Shown here: positions 1 through 7,948 of the stretch, one piece after another
How positions within the stretch are numbered: the first letter of the stretch is position 1
How the letters are laid out: every line of letters starts with the position of its first letter
Assembly: GCF_023715415.1 (NCBI RefSeq)
Contig: NZ_JAMBOB010000004.1
Span: 62,001 to 126,000, forward strand
DNA from: Neobacillus niacini
Lineage (GTDB): Bacteria; Bacillota; Bacilli; Bacillales; Cytobacillaceae
DNA: 64,000 nt
Reading direction: 5' to 3'
Translations under genes and position numbers: made by a program
The notes under the pieces: model-generated
What the model saw: the letters and a program-made list of their open reading frames with translations, nothing else
What the model was told of the DNA's origin: nothing
The model's database searches: none

Positions 1-389
1 TGAATAGCAGAATCGTTATATATTGCTTGAATTCCCCATGGTGTTCGATCACTTGGACCAGAATTGGCAGAACCACCAGGTTTAGCGGCCGCCTCTTTAT
101 TTGGTGCCAACTGGACTTCCTCAACTCTTTCAATACTTAAGTTTTTATTTTTCAATAGCGCTTGGTATTGTTTGCTGTTAACCGTGGTTGTAAAACCCTC
201 TGCCCCAAAATCCCAACGAACCCCAACAGTTTTCTTTGCCTGTGCCTTATCAGCGGATGGACCTTGAATAATAACCCGAAGCGGTTCCTCCTGGCTGTTT
301 GGCTGCTGACCGAAAGCCCCTGTTGCAAACATGGATACTCCCATTACAAAGCTAAGTACTGACGCTCCTACTACTTTTCTCTTTTTCAT
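1..389 (-). CDS. Secreted subtilisin-family (S8) serine protease, N-terminal part
   Basis: Only the first 129 codons are in the window; the rest lies beyond position 1. Residues 1-5 are basic (MKKRK), residues 6-27 form a hydrophobic signal peptide, and a propeptide-like region runs to about residue 112. The end of the visible part reads TPWGIQAIYND, the usual opening of the mature subtilase catalytic domain. The catalytic Asp, His and Ser are not in view. The ATG is preceded by AGGGGTG at good spacing. Family knowledge says such proteins are exported and self-processed. It is a different gene from the large subtilase at the other end of the window. Substrate unknown. Confidence 0.82.
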   Translation of the reverse strand, partial: MKKRKVVGASVLSFVMGVSMFATGAFGQQPNSQEEPLRVIIQGPSADKAQAKKTVGVRWDFGAEGFTTTVNSKQYQALLKNKNLSIERVEEVQLAPNKEAAAKPGGSANSGPSDRTPWGIQAIYNDSAI

Positions 390-437
390 TCACATTCACC
401 CCTACCTTATCTACTCCAGGCTTGGACCTGTTCCTCA

Positions 438-467
438 ATTTTATTTAGAATATTCAGAATATGTAAA
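438..467 (-). promoter_or_regulatory. Candidate SigA promoter of the S8 protease gene, with a palindrome in the spacer
   Basis: On the minus strand TTTACA (-35) is followed after 18 bp by TAAAAT (-10), about 50 bp before the start codon. The spacer holds an odd-centred palindrome, TATTC-A-GAATA, and AGAATAT occurs twice as a direct repeat 9 bp apart. The elements are seen; regulator binding is inferred. Confidence 0.4.
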
Positions 468-507
468 TGAAAAAATACCTATAAAAGTTGGGAAATTTTT
501 CGTTTCC

Positions 508-541
508 ACAAAAAAAGACCCTGAAGATTTTCTCCAGAGCC
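508..541 (-). terminator. Intrinsic terminator after corA
   Basis: On the minus strand a 10-bp stem with G-T pairs (GGCTCTGGAG / CTTCAGGGTC, loop AAAAT) is followed by seven T residues. It lies just after the corA stop codon. Confidence 0.8.
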
Positions 542-564
542 TCCTTCTTTTTTCTTGTATGACA

Positions 565-1503
565 TTAGAAATATTTCTTTTTCCAAAAAATTAATGCTGT
601 TAAGGTAGATAAAATACTAGCTACAGCGATTGATATCCAAAAGGCATGTGGGCTGTTTTGCATCGGTAGGTCCACGTTCATCCCATAAAAACTGAAAACG
701 ATGGTTGGGAATGAAAGTATGATGGTAAAGGATGTCAAAAATTTCATGACAATATTTACGTTATTGGAAATAATCGATGCAAAAGCATCCATCATGCCGC
801 TAAGGATCGAGCTGTACGTTTCAGCCATCTCAATTGCCTGGATTTTCTCAATCATTACGTCTTCTAATAAATCCTTATCTTCCTCATACATTTTTATATA
901 ACTAAAACGAAGAATTTTATCTAATACGACTTTATTGGATTTTAGGGACGTTGTGAAATAAACAAGGCTCTTTTCTAAAGCAAGAAAAGCATACAGTTCT
1001 TTATTTTTCATTGATTGATGAAGTTCGCGTTCAATCTCATTTGTTCGTTTGTTAATTTGTTTCAAGTACCGCAGATAATAGGATGTAATAATAGCAAGAA
1101 TTTGCAGAGCAAATCGGTTCTTTTTAAAGGTATAAAACTCTTTTATCTTATTATTCTTAAAAACTTCTAAGATGGGAGTATCCTTTAAGGATACAGTGAT
1201 AATACACTCTTCAGTTAATACGATTCCAATTGGGATGGTCTCATAGATGGGAAAGCCAGCATCATCATGAGTAATATACGGATAATCCACAATGATATAA
1301 ACCTGGCCATCCTCACGCTCAATTCTTGGACGTTCTTCGTCATCTAGGGCGTCTCTGATAAAGTCTACATAGATGTTAGCTTCAGCTGTAACCCTGTTAA
1401 TTTCTTCTTCGGTTGGGGCGTACATATTAATCCAGCAGCCCTTTGAGATTTTTTCTACCTGTTCAAGCACTCTTGTTTCACTGCTTTTATAAATCTCCAA
1501 CAT
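565..1503 (-). CDS. corA: CorA-family divalent cation (Mg/Co/Ni) transporter
   Basis: A 312-residue member of the CorA/2-TM-GxN channel family, which moves Mg2+ or related divalent cations across the cytoplasmic membrane as a pentamer. The long N-terminal cytoplasmic domain is charged and helical. Two C-terminal membrane helices flank the diagnostic YGMN motif (GMN at residues 274-276), and the tail ends in the basic WKKKYF. The ATG has GGAGG at the right distance. A 39-codon ORF ends 15 bp upstream, so translation may be coupled, and a strong terminator follows. The family is certain; the preferred ion cannot be read from sequence. Confidence 0.92.
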   Translation of the reverse strand: MLEIYKSSETRVLEQVEKISKGCWINMYAPTEEEINRVTAEANIYVDFIRDALDDEERPRIEREDGQVYIIVDYPYITHDDAGFPIYETIPIGIVLTEECIITVSLKDTPILEVFKNNKIKEFYTFKKNRFALQILAIITSYYLRYLKQINKRTNEIERELHQSMKNKELYAFLALEKSLVYFTTSLKSNKVVLDKILRFSYIKMYEEDKDLLEDVMIEKIQAIEMAETYSSILSGMMDAFASIISNNVNIVMKFLTSFTIILSFPTIVFSFYGMNVDLPMQNSPHAFWISIAVASILSTLTALIFWKKKYF

Positions 1504-1518
1504 AATAAAACCTCCTCA

Positions 1519-1638
1519 CTACATTGTTCGAGGAAGCCAAACTACCTTCTTTAGAGCTGATATTCCTGAAGAATCCAATTCAAAGATAACACTGACTTCC
1601 CCGCTCCTACTAGGGTCCGGGTCTATTGCATAACTCAA
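1519..1638 (-). CDS. Possible 39-residue small protein upstream of corA
   Basis: A short ORF starts at TTG, nine bases after AGGAG, and stops 15 bp before the corA ATG, with the corA ribosome binding site beginning right after its TAG. The peptide begins MSYAIDPDPSRSGEVSV and ends KKVVWLPRTM: acidic start, beta-strand-like middle, no membrane segment. I do not recognise it. Spacing and the ribosome site argue for translation, possibly coupled to corA. The TTG start and short length leave it uncertain; it could instead be a decayed gene remnant. Confidence 0.42.
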   Translation of the reverse strand: MSYAIDPDPSRSGEVSVIFELDSSGISALKKVVWLPRTM

Positions 1639-1712
1639 AAATATCAACTCCTAGAAATCATATAATTACTTCATTATCATAAACCCAAAATTAAAAAAGT
1701 ACAAACAAGAAT

Positions 1713-2597
1713 TTATTCAGGAAAATAAGGGTTTAAGTGAATTAATACTTCTTCAATATTGTCGTATCTCTCCATCATTCTCCCTTTGATCAGCTTTGCA
1801 AGGTCGTGACCTTCCTTAATGGTTTTATAGTGGTCAATGGATATTCTTAGATCCACTAATACATAATGACCAAGTTCCCTCGCTCTAATCCGATCAATCC
1901 TCTTTACCTCAGGAAATTCATTCACTACATTCCTATATTCTTGTAATGTTGCAGCATCAATATTACGTTCAAGTAAGATATCGAAAGCTTCTAGTAACAT
2001 TTCCTTAGAGATTTTATAAATTAAGTAAGCTACAAAGATGCTGGCTGCTTTATCTCCATAGTGTAAGATAAAAATGTCAAAACGTTCGCCCATTATTGAG
2101 AGAAGAACCCCAATCGCTGCAGCAATCGAAGCCACAATATCTGCTTTGTGGTCAAGGGCGATGGCTTCAATTGCCTTACTATTATGCTCTTTAGCCACCT
2201 TTAATGATGAACGATACAAAATAATCTTAGTAATATAGGAAATAATTGCTACCCACATCGCTAAGTAACTTGGTGTTTCTACTTCATGGAAAAACCCAGC
2301 GATTCCTTCATAGACCACATAGATGGAAACAAGGAAAAGTAAAATTCCTACGATTCCAGAAACAATTACTTCTGCTTTTCCGTGACCATATGGATGTTCC
2401 TTATCAGCCGGTTTATTGGAGATTTTAATAACCAGTAAGACAATAACAGAGGCAAATACATCTGCTGCAGAATGTATACCATCCGCAAAAACAGCGTCAC
2501 TATTTCCATACCAACCTATGAAAAGCTTTCCTAATGTTAAGAGAATATTACTAATCACACTAATCCAGGCAATTTTCTTCGCTAAGGATTCCCTCAT
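1713..2597 (-). CDS. Cation diffusion facilitator (CDF) family metal exporter
   Basis: A 294-residue CDF transporter, a proton-coupled exporter of Zn, Mn, Fe or Co. The ADGIHSAAD signature (residues 38-46) gives the metal-binding Asp residues of helix 2, and ALDHKAD (around residue 148) gives the second His/Asp pair of helix 5. Six hydrophobic helices precede a C-terminal cytoplasmic domain with the usual ferredoxin-like fold. Length and layout resemble the Bacillus manganese exporters MneP and MneS; this is inference, as metal choice is not readable here. The ATG is preceded by GGTGG. A 47-codon gene lies 27 bp upstream on the same strand, probably co-transcribed. Confidence 0.9.
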   Translation of the reverse strand: MRESLAKKIAWISVISNILLTLGKLFIGWYGNSDAVFADGIHSAADVFASVIVLLVIKISNKPADKEHPYGHGKAEVIVSGIVGILLFLVSIYVVYEGIAGFFHEVETPSYLAMWVAIISYITKIILYRSSLKVAKEHNSKAIEAIALDHKADIVASIAAAIGVLLSIMGERFDIFILHYGDKAASIFVAYLIYKISKEMLLEAFDILLERNIDAATLQEYRNVVNEFPEVKRIDRIRARELGHYVLVDLRISIDHYKTIKEGHDLAKLIKGRMMERYDNIEEVLIHLNPYFPE

Positions 2598-2624
2598 CTA
2601 TCTAGTCCACCTCAAAAAAAATTT

Positions 2625-2768
2625 CTACTTCTCCACTTGATTATTCCCATTAACCTCCATCTTCATTTCTTCCACTTCTTCTTCGACCGTGATTCTGTTA
2701 ATCGCATCATGCAGAAAATGAAAAGCCTCATCCAATTCTTCCCTTGATGGATACTTATCTTTGTTCAT
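2625..2768 (-). CDS. Hypothetical 47-residue protein
   Basis: A small gene with ATG nine bases after AAGGAG. The product begins MNKDKYPSREELDEAFHFL and is acidic and mostly helical, with a glutamate-rich stretch VEEEVEEMKMEV and no membrane segment or cysteines. It ends 27 bp before the cation exporter and is likely co-transcribed with it. No family recognised. The clear ribosome site and protein-like composition support it as real. Confidence 0.65.
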   Translation of the reverse strand: MNKDKYPSREELDEAFHFLHDAINRITVEEEVEEMKMEVNGNNQVEK

Positions 2769-2859
2769 AACTTATCAGCTCCTTGATTTTTGTATGAGTA
2801 ATCTTAGAATAAAACGTAGAAAATACGGTTGTACCAAATTAACTAAAGGAGTGTGCAGC

Positions 2860-3078
2860 ATGGATAAAAAGAACGCTACAAACAACAGCACTGATCTCGC
2901 TGGACGGACGTATGAAACAAGTGATTATCAAAAAAATGATGTGATGTCTACAGGGTTAGCTACCACACATGAACAGGTAAGTGACACCTATATGGAGGGG
3001 GAAATCGATACATCCACCGATGACGATTTAAATGCAAAGGATCTCCCGATTGCACAAAAGCCATACAGAAACGAATAG
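2860..3078 (+). CDS. yozQ: YozQ family protein (DUF4025)
   Basis: A 72-residue acidic, hydrophilic protein without membrane segments. The stretch ATTHEQVSDTYMEGEID matches the conserved core of the DUF4025/YozQ family of Bacillus as I recall it. I chose the ATG at 2860 because AAAGGAG precedes it closely; the reading frame stays open further upstream but lacks a ribosome site and would overlap the divergent small gene. Function unknown. A dispersed palindromic repeat and a bidirectional terminator follow. Confidence 0.75.
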   Translation: MDKKNATNNSTDLAGRTYETSDYQKNDVMSTGLATTHEQVSDTYMEGEIDTSTDDDLNAKDLPIAQKPYRNE

Positions 3079-3082
3079 AAAT

Positions 3083-3200
3083 GCGTAAGCGCCTTGCTCA
3101 GGGGCGACAGGCATAAGACGAGCCGTCAAGAAGGTTGGTTTTTACCTTCTTGACGGATTGACTTATGACCCCGAGCCCCTAGGCGCTGAAGCTAGACAAG
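3083..3200. repeat. Dispersed imperfect palindromic repeat, copy A
   Basis: A 118-bp element that folds into a long interrupted hairpin. At its centre CCGTCAAGAAGGT and ACCTTCTTGACGG form a perfect 13-bp stem around a 7-base loop. Outer arms include AAGCGCC with GGCGCT and AGGGGCG with CCCCGAGCCCCT. The reverse complement matches copy B at 27762-27909 and the ends of copy C at 18525-18572. It lies between two convergent genes. Confidence 0.8.
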
Positions 3201-3209
3201 TAAAATTAG

Positions 3210-3246
3210 AGAAAACAGCTTTCCAAAACGCGAAAGCTGTTTTTCT
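3210..3246. terminator. Bidirectional intrinsic terminator
   Basis: AACAGCTTTC and GAAAGCTGTT form a 10-bp stem flanked by A-rich and T-rich runs on both sides. It serves yozQ (plus) and yteA (minus). Confidence 0.75.
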
Positions 3247-3248
3247 GT

Positions 3249-4004
3249 TTATTTATCGTCATCCACATATGGATCATGTTCATATGCCGGAAGGTCTCCA
3301 AAGCTTGTCATGATGCCGTCTTCATCTAATGACTGCTCATAGCGTTCGTGTTGTGCATTTGGATAAACCGTGATATTGTTTCCATACATATCATTACCTA
3401 CAAAGTTTTCATAATCCTCAACATACCCCTCATTTTCATCTGGTTCAATACCAACATCATTGTAGTGGTCTTGTGGAAAAGCTAAATCTGAAGGTGTATC
3501 GGAGGTTCCCCATTGCTCTACAATCTGCCAGGAGTCCTCCGCATCAAATGCTACATTTTCATCCTTTGAATCCATATCAAATTTTCCAAACGGCGGCATC
3601 AATACCCCCTCTTCAATCGGTCGATCTTGCGAAACAACTTGATCTGGACTATGTTCTTTACAATAGGTTGTATTTGGCAATGCTTCTAATCGTTCATAAG
3701 AAATTTCGTTTCCACACACTTCACATTTTCCGTATGAACCATTTTCCATTGCTTCTAGAGCCTTATTAATATTTCTTAGCTGCAAATCAGTATGTTCATT
3801 TAATGCGATATCCTTTTCACGTTCATATAACTCTGAACCCTCATCTGCAGGATGATTATCATAACTTGATAACTCACCCATCGATTCATGAAAATGACCT
3901 CGTTCTAAACCATAATGGTCATTTTGTTCGAGACGCTCTTCTATTTCCTCTTTTTCCTTTAGTAATTGCAAACGAAAACCAGCAAGCTGCTCTGTCGTTA
4001 ACAT
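3249..4004 (-). CDS. yteA: YteA-family sporulation protein (TraR/DksA-type zinc finger)
   Basis: A 251-residue protein with a helical N-terminus, then the TraR/DksA-like sequence YGKCEVCGNEISYERLEALP. The finger reads CxxC-x17-CxxH (CEVC ... CKEH), so the fourth zinc ligand is His rather than Cys. The C-terminal half is acidic and low in complexity and ends YVDDDK. Family knowledge places YteA in the sporulation regulon. Its distance from true DksA makes RNA polymerase binding unproven. A bidirectional terminator sits just past its stop codon. Confidence 0.85.
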   Translation of the reverse strand: MLTTEQLAGFRLQLLKEKEEIEERLEQNDHYGLERGHFHESMGELSSYDNHPADEGSELYEREKDIALNEHTDLQLRNINKALEAMENGSYGKCEVCGNEISYERLEALPNTTYCKEHSPDQVVSQDRPIEEGVLMPPFGKFDMDSKDENVAFDAEDSWQIVEQWGTSDTPSDLAFPQDHYNDVGIEPDENEGYVEDYENFVGNDMYGNNITVYPNAQHERYEQSLDEDGIMTSFGDLPAYEHDPYVDDDK

Positions 4005-4224
4005 AGTAAACCCCTTTCAAGGCTTATTGCTCATCTATATCGCCCAGTTAATTTCACCTTTTTCAGTACCTTTTTATTTTCATTGATTTGGTCGTTGATT
4101 ATGTAATGAATTTCGTGATTCCAACAAAAACCTAATTGTACTTTTGAACAAGCTGAATAAGTTTTTGGCGTGCGTGTATCTTAACATATAGAACGATATT
4201 AGAAAAAGAAAAGAGGGGACTTCA

Positions 4225-4398
4225 ATGGTAAACGAAAATTTTAATAAGTTCAAAAAAGAACAGGAGCACCACCAAGGTGTATACTTGGGCGGCGCTAACC
4301 AACAACGCGGCAAGAATGACCCTGAATATAATAACCAGGACAATACAGAGAAATCCGTAGGAGCAACTGGGAGAAAAATAAATGGGCAAATCGAGTAG
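4225..4398 (+). CDS. Hypothetical 57-residue hydrophilic protein overlapping the permease
   Basis: ATG follows AGAGGGG at good distance. The product starts MVNENFNKFKKEQEHHQG and is very hydrophilic, rich in Asn, Gln, Gly and Lys, with no membrane segment. It overlaps the first 17 bp of the amino-acid permease in another frame, which points to translational coupling. Composition resembles small spore or stress proteins, but I recognise no family. The ribosome site and overlap support a real gene. Confidence 0.55.
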   Translation: MVNENFNKFKKEQEHHQGVYLGGANQQRGKNDPEYNNQDNTEKSVGATGRKINGQIE

Positions 4399-5743
4399 CG
4401 GGGAAAACGAACAACAAAATATGAAATGGTGGCAGCTTTCATTATTTGGAGTAGGTTGTACAATCGGTACAGGGTTCTTCCTCGGGTCCAGTATTGCCAT
4501 CAAAATGACTGGACCTGCGATTCTTATCGCCTTCATCCTTGCAGCGGCAGGAACCTACTTGGTCTTTGATGCACTTGCAAAAATGACTGCACAAGAACCA
4601 CTTAAGGGCGGGTTTCGTTCCTATGCGAAAAAAGCCTTCGGCAGGTGGGCAGGCTTTAGCAGCGGCTGGGTCTATTGGATGTCGGAGGTATTGATTATGG
4701 GCAGTCAAATGACCGCTCTTTCTATCTTTTCACGATTTTGGTTCCCAAAAATTCCACTTTGGGCGTTTGCTGGTGTTTATGCTCTTCTGGGACTAGTCGT
4801 CGTCCTAATCGGTGTAAGTATACTAAACAAATTGGAGAATATTCTTGCCGTCATAAAAATAGCGGCCATTTTAATGTTTATTATTATTGCTTTATTGGCG
4901 ATATTCGGAGTAATTGATGGAGACCGGCCTATTCAATATCCAGACAGCAAAAAGGATTTAATCCCTCATGGTGTACTAGGGTTATGGTCCGGGGTTATCT
5001 TTGCCTTCTATGCCTTTGGAGGAATTGAAATCCTTGGCTTAATGGCTACCCAATTAAAGGATCCAAAGGAAGCTCCTAAGGCTGGAAAAGTAATGCTGGT
5101 CACTCTAATGGTTATCTACATGCTTTCCATCGGTCTTGCCGTTATAATGGTTCCATGGAATCAATTTAATGGCGAGAAAAGTCCATTCGTTAATGCTTTA
5201 AACAATTACAATTTAACATTTATTCCACATCTTTTTAATGGAGCATTAATTATTGCGGGATTTTCGACAATGGTTGCCTCCCTTTTTGCAGTTACCAGCA
5301 TTCTTGTAACACTTTCTGAAGAAGGGGATGCACCAGGATTGTTTTGCAGACAAAGTAAACTAAAAGTTCCTATTCCCACTTTACTCATTACCGTTTTAGG
5401 AATATCTGCTTCCATTGTCTGTGCGCTTTTAATGCCTGGTCATGTTTATGAATACATTACGACAGCTGCAGGACTCATGCTCCTTTACAACTGGATTTTT
5501 ATTTTAGCATCATCATGGAAATTATTAGAGGTAACAGCAAAAGATAAAATAAAATACTCCATAGGAATCCTGTTCATTCTTATCGCTGTTAGCGGAACCT
5601 TATTTCATAGCACAAGCCGGCCTGGTTTCTTCATTAGCCTGGCTTTCATTGGGATTATAGGCTGCATAACATTAATTATGAATCTTAAGTGGAAAAAGAA
5701 AAAGAAAAAGGGCAAAGTACTTAGTCCTTGGCCAACCGCTTGA
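4382..5743 (+). CDS. APC-family amino-acid permease
   Basis: A 453-residue integral membrane protein with about twelve hydrophobic helices. The N-terminal GVGCTIGTGFFLGSS is the glycine-rich first helix typical of APC transporters, where the substrate backbone binds. ATG follows GGGAG. The tail ends in a lysine-rich stretch (KWKKKKKKGK) on the cytoplasmic side. It lies downstream of, and overlaps, a 57-codon gene and ends in a strong terminator. The substrate is probably an amino acid; which one cannot be read from sequence. Confidence 0.88.
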   Translation: MGKSSSGENEQQNMKWWQLSLFGVGCTIGTGFFLGSSIAIKMTGPAILIAFILAAAGTYLVFDALAKMTAQEPLKGGFRSYAKKAFGRWAGFSSGWVYWMSEVLIMGSQMTALSIFSRFWFPKIPLWAFAGVYALLGLVVVLIGVSILNKLENILAVIKIAAILMFIIIALLAIFGVIDGDRPIQYPDSKKDLIPHGVLGLWSGVIFAFYAFGGIEILGLMATQLKDPKEAPKAGKVMLVTLMVIYMLSIGLAVIMVPWNQFNGEKSPFVNALNNYNLTFIPHLFNGALIIAGFSTMVASLFAVTSILVTLSEEGDAPGLFCRQSKLKVPIPTLLITVLGISASIVCALLMPGHVYEYITTAAGLMLLYNWIFILASSWKLLEVTAKDKIKYSIGILFILIAVSGTLFHSTSRPGFFISLAFIGIIGCITLIMNLKWKKKKKKGKVLSPWPTA

Positions 5744-5744
5744 T

Positions 5745-5776
5745 AGCCAGCGTCTATATTCGCTGGCTTTTGTTGT
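5745..5776 (+). terminator. Intrinsic terminator of the permease gene
   Basis: AGCCAGCG and CGCTGGCT form a perfect 8-bp stem followed by TTTTGTTGTT. The convergent LysE gene ends inside its tail. Confidence 0.85.
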
Positions 5777-6402
5777 TATCCAAATAATACATTAAAGGCT
5801 TGGAAGCCAAAGTAAATTCCGAACCCAATTAGGGATACTCCAGACAGAAGCGATATTCCCACAAGCAGCTTTGATGTTAAATATTTCCGAAAATTACTCG
5901 CAATCCCAGCCATCGTGAAATCCCAAATAAGTAATCCAATAAATATGGCACTGCTGTAAAGGATTAATTGACTTGTTTCATAGGTTGCTGCAGTCTTGGC
6001 AAGTACTGAGCCGTAAATACCCAGCCAAAATAAAATCGTTAATGGGTTAGATATAGACATAAAGAAACCAGATAAAAAAGACTTTACTAAATGTTCATCC
6101 TTTCTTTTCTCTCCTATTTTCAACCTATTAGCAGAAAGCATGGTTTCAATTCCAGTATAAATTAAGACAAAACAGCCAAATAACCATAAAAAGGTTTTCA
6201 TAAAAGGAGTTTCTAGGAAGTGAACCACTCCAAAATAAACAATCATCATGTAGACTCCATCAGCTACGACCGCCCCGACCCCTATAAGCCATGAATGCAT
6301 AAAACCAAATTTTATCCCCTTATCAATTTGCGCGGCATTAATGGGGCCAATAGGAGCCGCCAGCGACAATCCTAGTAAAATATAACTCAAAAATATATTC
6401 AT
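5776..6402 (-). CDS. LysE-family amino-acid exporter
   Basis: A 208-residue membrane protein with six predicted helices. The N-terminal LSLAAPIGPINAAQIDKGIK is the conserved LysE/RhtB opening (PxGP followed by a helix). The family exports amino acids such as lysine, threonine or homoserine using the proton gradient. I chose ATG at 6402; a GTG codon sits directly before it at 6405, but GGGAG spacing favours the ATG. It converges on the APC permease, giving an importer/exporter pair at this locus. Substrate unknown. Confidence 0.87.
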   Translation of the reverse strand: MNIFLSYILLGLSLAAPIGPINAAQIDKGIKFGFMHSWLIGVGAVVADGVYMMIVYFGVVHFLETPFMKTFLWLFGCFVLIYTGIETMLSANRLKIGEKRKDEHLVKSFLSGFFMSISNPLTILFWLGIYGSVLAKTAATYETSQLILYSSAIFIGLLIWDFTMAGIASNFRKYLTSKLLVGISLLSGVSLIGFGIYFGFQAFNVLFG

Positions 6403-6482
6403 CACAATCTCTCCCTGAATTTAAATAGAAGCCTGTCTATCAATTTCTATTCAGGAAAAAGGGGTTGTACCACATTATTTTC

Positions 6483-6517
6483 AAAAAAAAGAGAGTCTTC
6501 TTTAGGTAAGAACACTC
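6483..6517 (-). terminator. Intrinsic terminator of the glycosylation operon
   Basis: On the minus strand GAGTGTTCTT pairs with AAGAAGACTC with one G-G mismatch, followed by TCTTTTTTTT. It lies directly after the gtrA-like stop codon. Confidence 0.75.
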
Positions 6518-6518
6518 C

Positions 6519-6950
6519 TTAAGCCGTCTTTACAGTGTTGAATACAAAATATTTTTGCCCTAGGTAATTACTTATTGTATAAAGCACACTTCCCAAAAGC
6601 ACAGCTCCATTTTGTTCTACAGCTGTATTTTCAAAATGAAAGGAGGTGAACCAAATCATTAGCTTTTCACTGCAGAAATATGCGCCAAAATAACAGATGA
6701 GTATAATCGTCAAAAATCTTGGCAGCCCCTTTTGAATAGAGACCGTACTATTGAAGGTATAAGATCGATTTAATAGATAACTAATACAAGCCCCAGCTAA
6801 ATTCCCCACAAAGGTCGAAACCCAATACGAAAGATGTAGTACATTTAGTAAAAAGAAGATGATAAATAAACCAACACATGTATTGATAACCCCAACAAGG
6901 AGAAAACGAATGAATGAATTAGTTGGTTTTATAAAACTCCTCCTCCTCAT
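6519..6950 (-). CDS. GtrA-family membrane protein
   Basis: A 143-residue protein with four predicted membrane helices. FIRFLLVGVINTCVG at the start and GNLAGACISYLLNRSYTF in the middle are hallmarks of the GtrA/GtcA family. Family knowledge: these proteins are thought to flip undecaprenyl-phosphate-linked sugars to the outer face of the membrane. The start overlaps the GT2 gene by 32 bp and has no clear ribosome site of its own, so coupled translation is likely. It is the third gene of a set with a GT2 enzyme and a polytopic GT-C-like protein. Confidence 0.88.
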   Translation of the reverse strand: MRRRSFIKPTNSFIRFLLVGVINTCVGLFIIFFLLNVLHLSYWVSTFVGNLAGACISYLLNRSYTFNSTVSIQKGLPRFLTIILICYFGAYFCSEKLMIWFTSFHFENTAVEQNGAVLLGSVLYTISNYLGQKYFVFNTVKTA

Positions 6951-7929
6951 TTTTTCTAATTAGATGACGCCGAGGAATTGGCATTGAAAAGGTATCAATA
7001 TCTATAATAAACTTGGGACGCTGCTTCGATTCCTTATAAATTTTCCCTACATACTCTCCAATTAATCCAATCGCAATTAGCTGCAAGCCGCCAATTAACC
7101 AGATAGAAGTAATAAGTGACGTCCAGCCAGTTTGTGTTTCCCCTAATGTTTTTAACATTAAAAAATATAAGCCAAATAACAGGCTAAGGAAAAAGGAAAC
7201 GAAGCCAATCATTAAAACAAAGCGAATCGGTGAAACAGAAAAGGAGGTAATTCCATCAAAGGCAAAGGCCAGCATTTTTTTTAAGGGGTACTTTGTTTCA
7301 CCTGCTTGTCTTTCTTTACGGTCATAGTAGACGATATCCGAACGAAATCCGAGAAGCGGCACAATTCCCCTTAAAAAAAGATTTACTTCTTTAAATCCTT
7401 CTAACTCCATTAAAGCTCGTTTACTCATTAAACGAAAATCTGCATGATTATAAACAAGGTCTACTCCTAATTTTCTCATTATCTTATAAAAACCTTGAGC
7501 CGTACTCCGCTTAAAAATTGTGTCAGTATCCCTTCGCTTCCGAACACCATAAACAATCTCATTTCCTTCATTAAATTTATAGATAAACTCCCGAATGACT
7601 TGAATATCATCCTGTAGGTCTGCGTCTATAGAGACAACACAATCTGAAGAGTCCTTTGCTGCAAACAATCCTGCTAACAATGCGTTTTGATGTCCAACAT
7701 TTCTTGATAATTTTATACCGCGGACATGCTCATTTCTTAATCCTGCTTTATAAATGATTTCCCATGTTCGATCCTTACTTCCATCATCGACGAACAAAAT
7801 CTTGGTTTTATCTGAAACAAGCTGTTCGCTCACTAACTGTTTAACAAACTGGTACAATTGGTGAATGGTTTCAGGTAAAACATCTTCTTCATTATAACAA
7901 GGCACGACTATTGTCAGGACAGGTTCCAT
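6919..7929 (-). CDS. GT2 undecaprenyl-phosphate glycosyltransferase
   Basis: A 336-residue enzyme. The N-terminal TIVVPCYNEE and the VSIDADLQDD segment (DxD) define a GT-A fold GT2 catalytic domain; two C-terminal membrane helices anchor it, as in CsbB and YkoT. It should charge undecaprenyl phosphate with a sugar from a nucleotide sugar at the cytoplasmic face. I start it at the ATG at 7929 (MEPVLTIVV), preceded by GGGG; the frame is open further upstream but only through the end of the preceding gene. It lies 19 bp after the large membrane protein gene and overlaps gtrA. The sugar is unknown. Confidence 0.87.
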   Translation of the reverse strand: MEPVLTIVVPCYNEEDVLPETIHQLYQFVKQLVSEQLVSDKTKILFVDDGSKDRTWEIIYKAGLRNEHVRGIKLSRNVGHQNALLAGLFAAKDSSDCVVSIDADLQDDIQVIREFIYKFNEGNEIVYGVRKRRDTDTIFKRSTAQGFYKIMRKLGVDLVYNHADFRLMSKRALMELEGFKEVNLFLRGIVPLLGFRSDIVYYDRKERQAGETKYPLKKMLAFAFDGITSFSVSPIRFVLMIGFVSFFLSLLFGLYFLMLKTLGETQTGWTSLITSIWLIGGLQLIAIGLIGEYVGKIYKESKQRPKFIIDIDTFSMPIPRRHLIRKNEEEEFYKTN

Positions 7930-7948
7930 CTGTAATAACCCCCGATGT

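Noticed and set aside
4080..4536. Two overlapping minus-strand ORFs of 104-127 codons
   Set aside because: They oppose the 57-codon gene and the permease start; hydrophobic nonsense sequence and no ribosome site.
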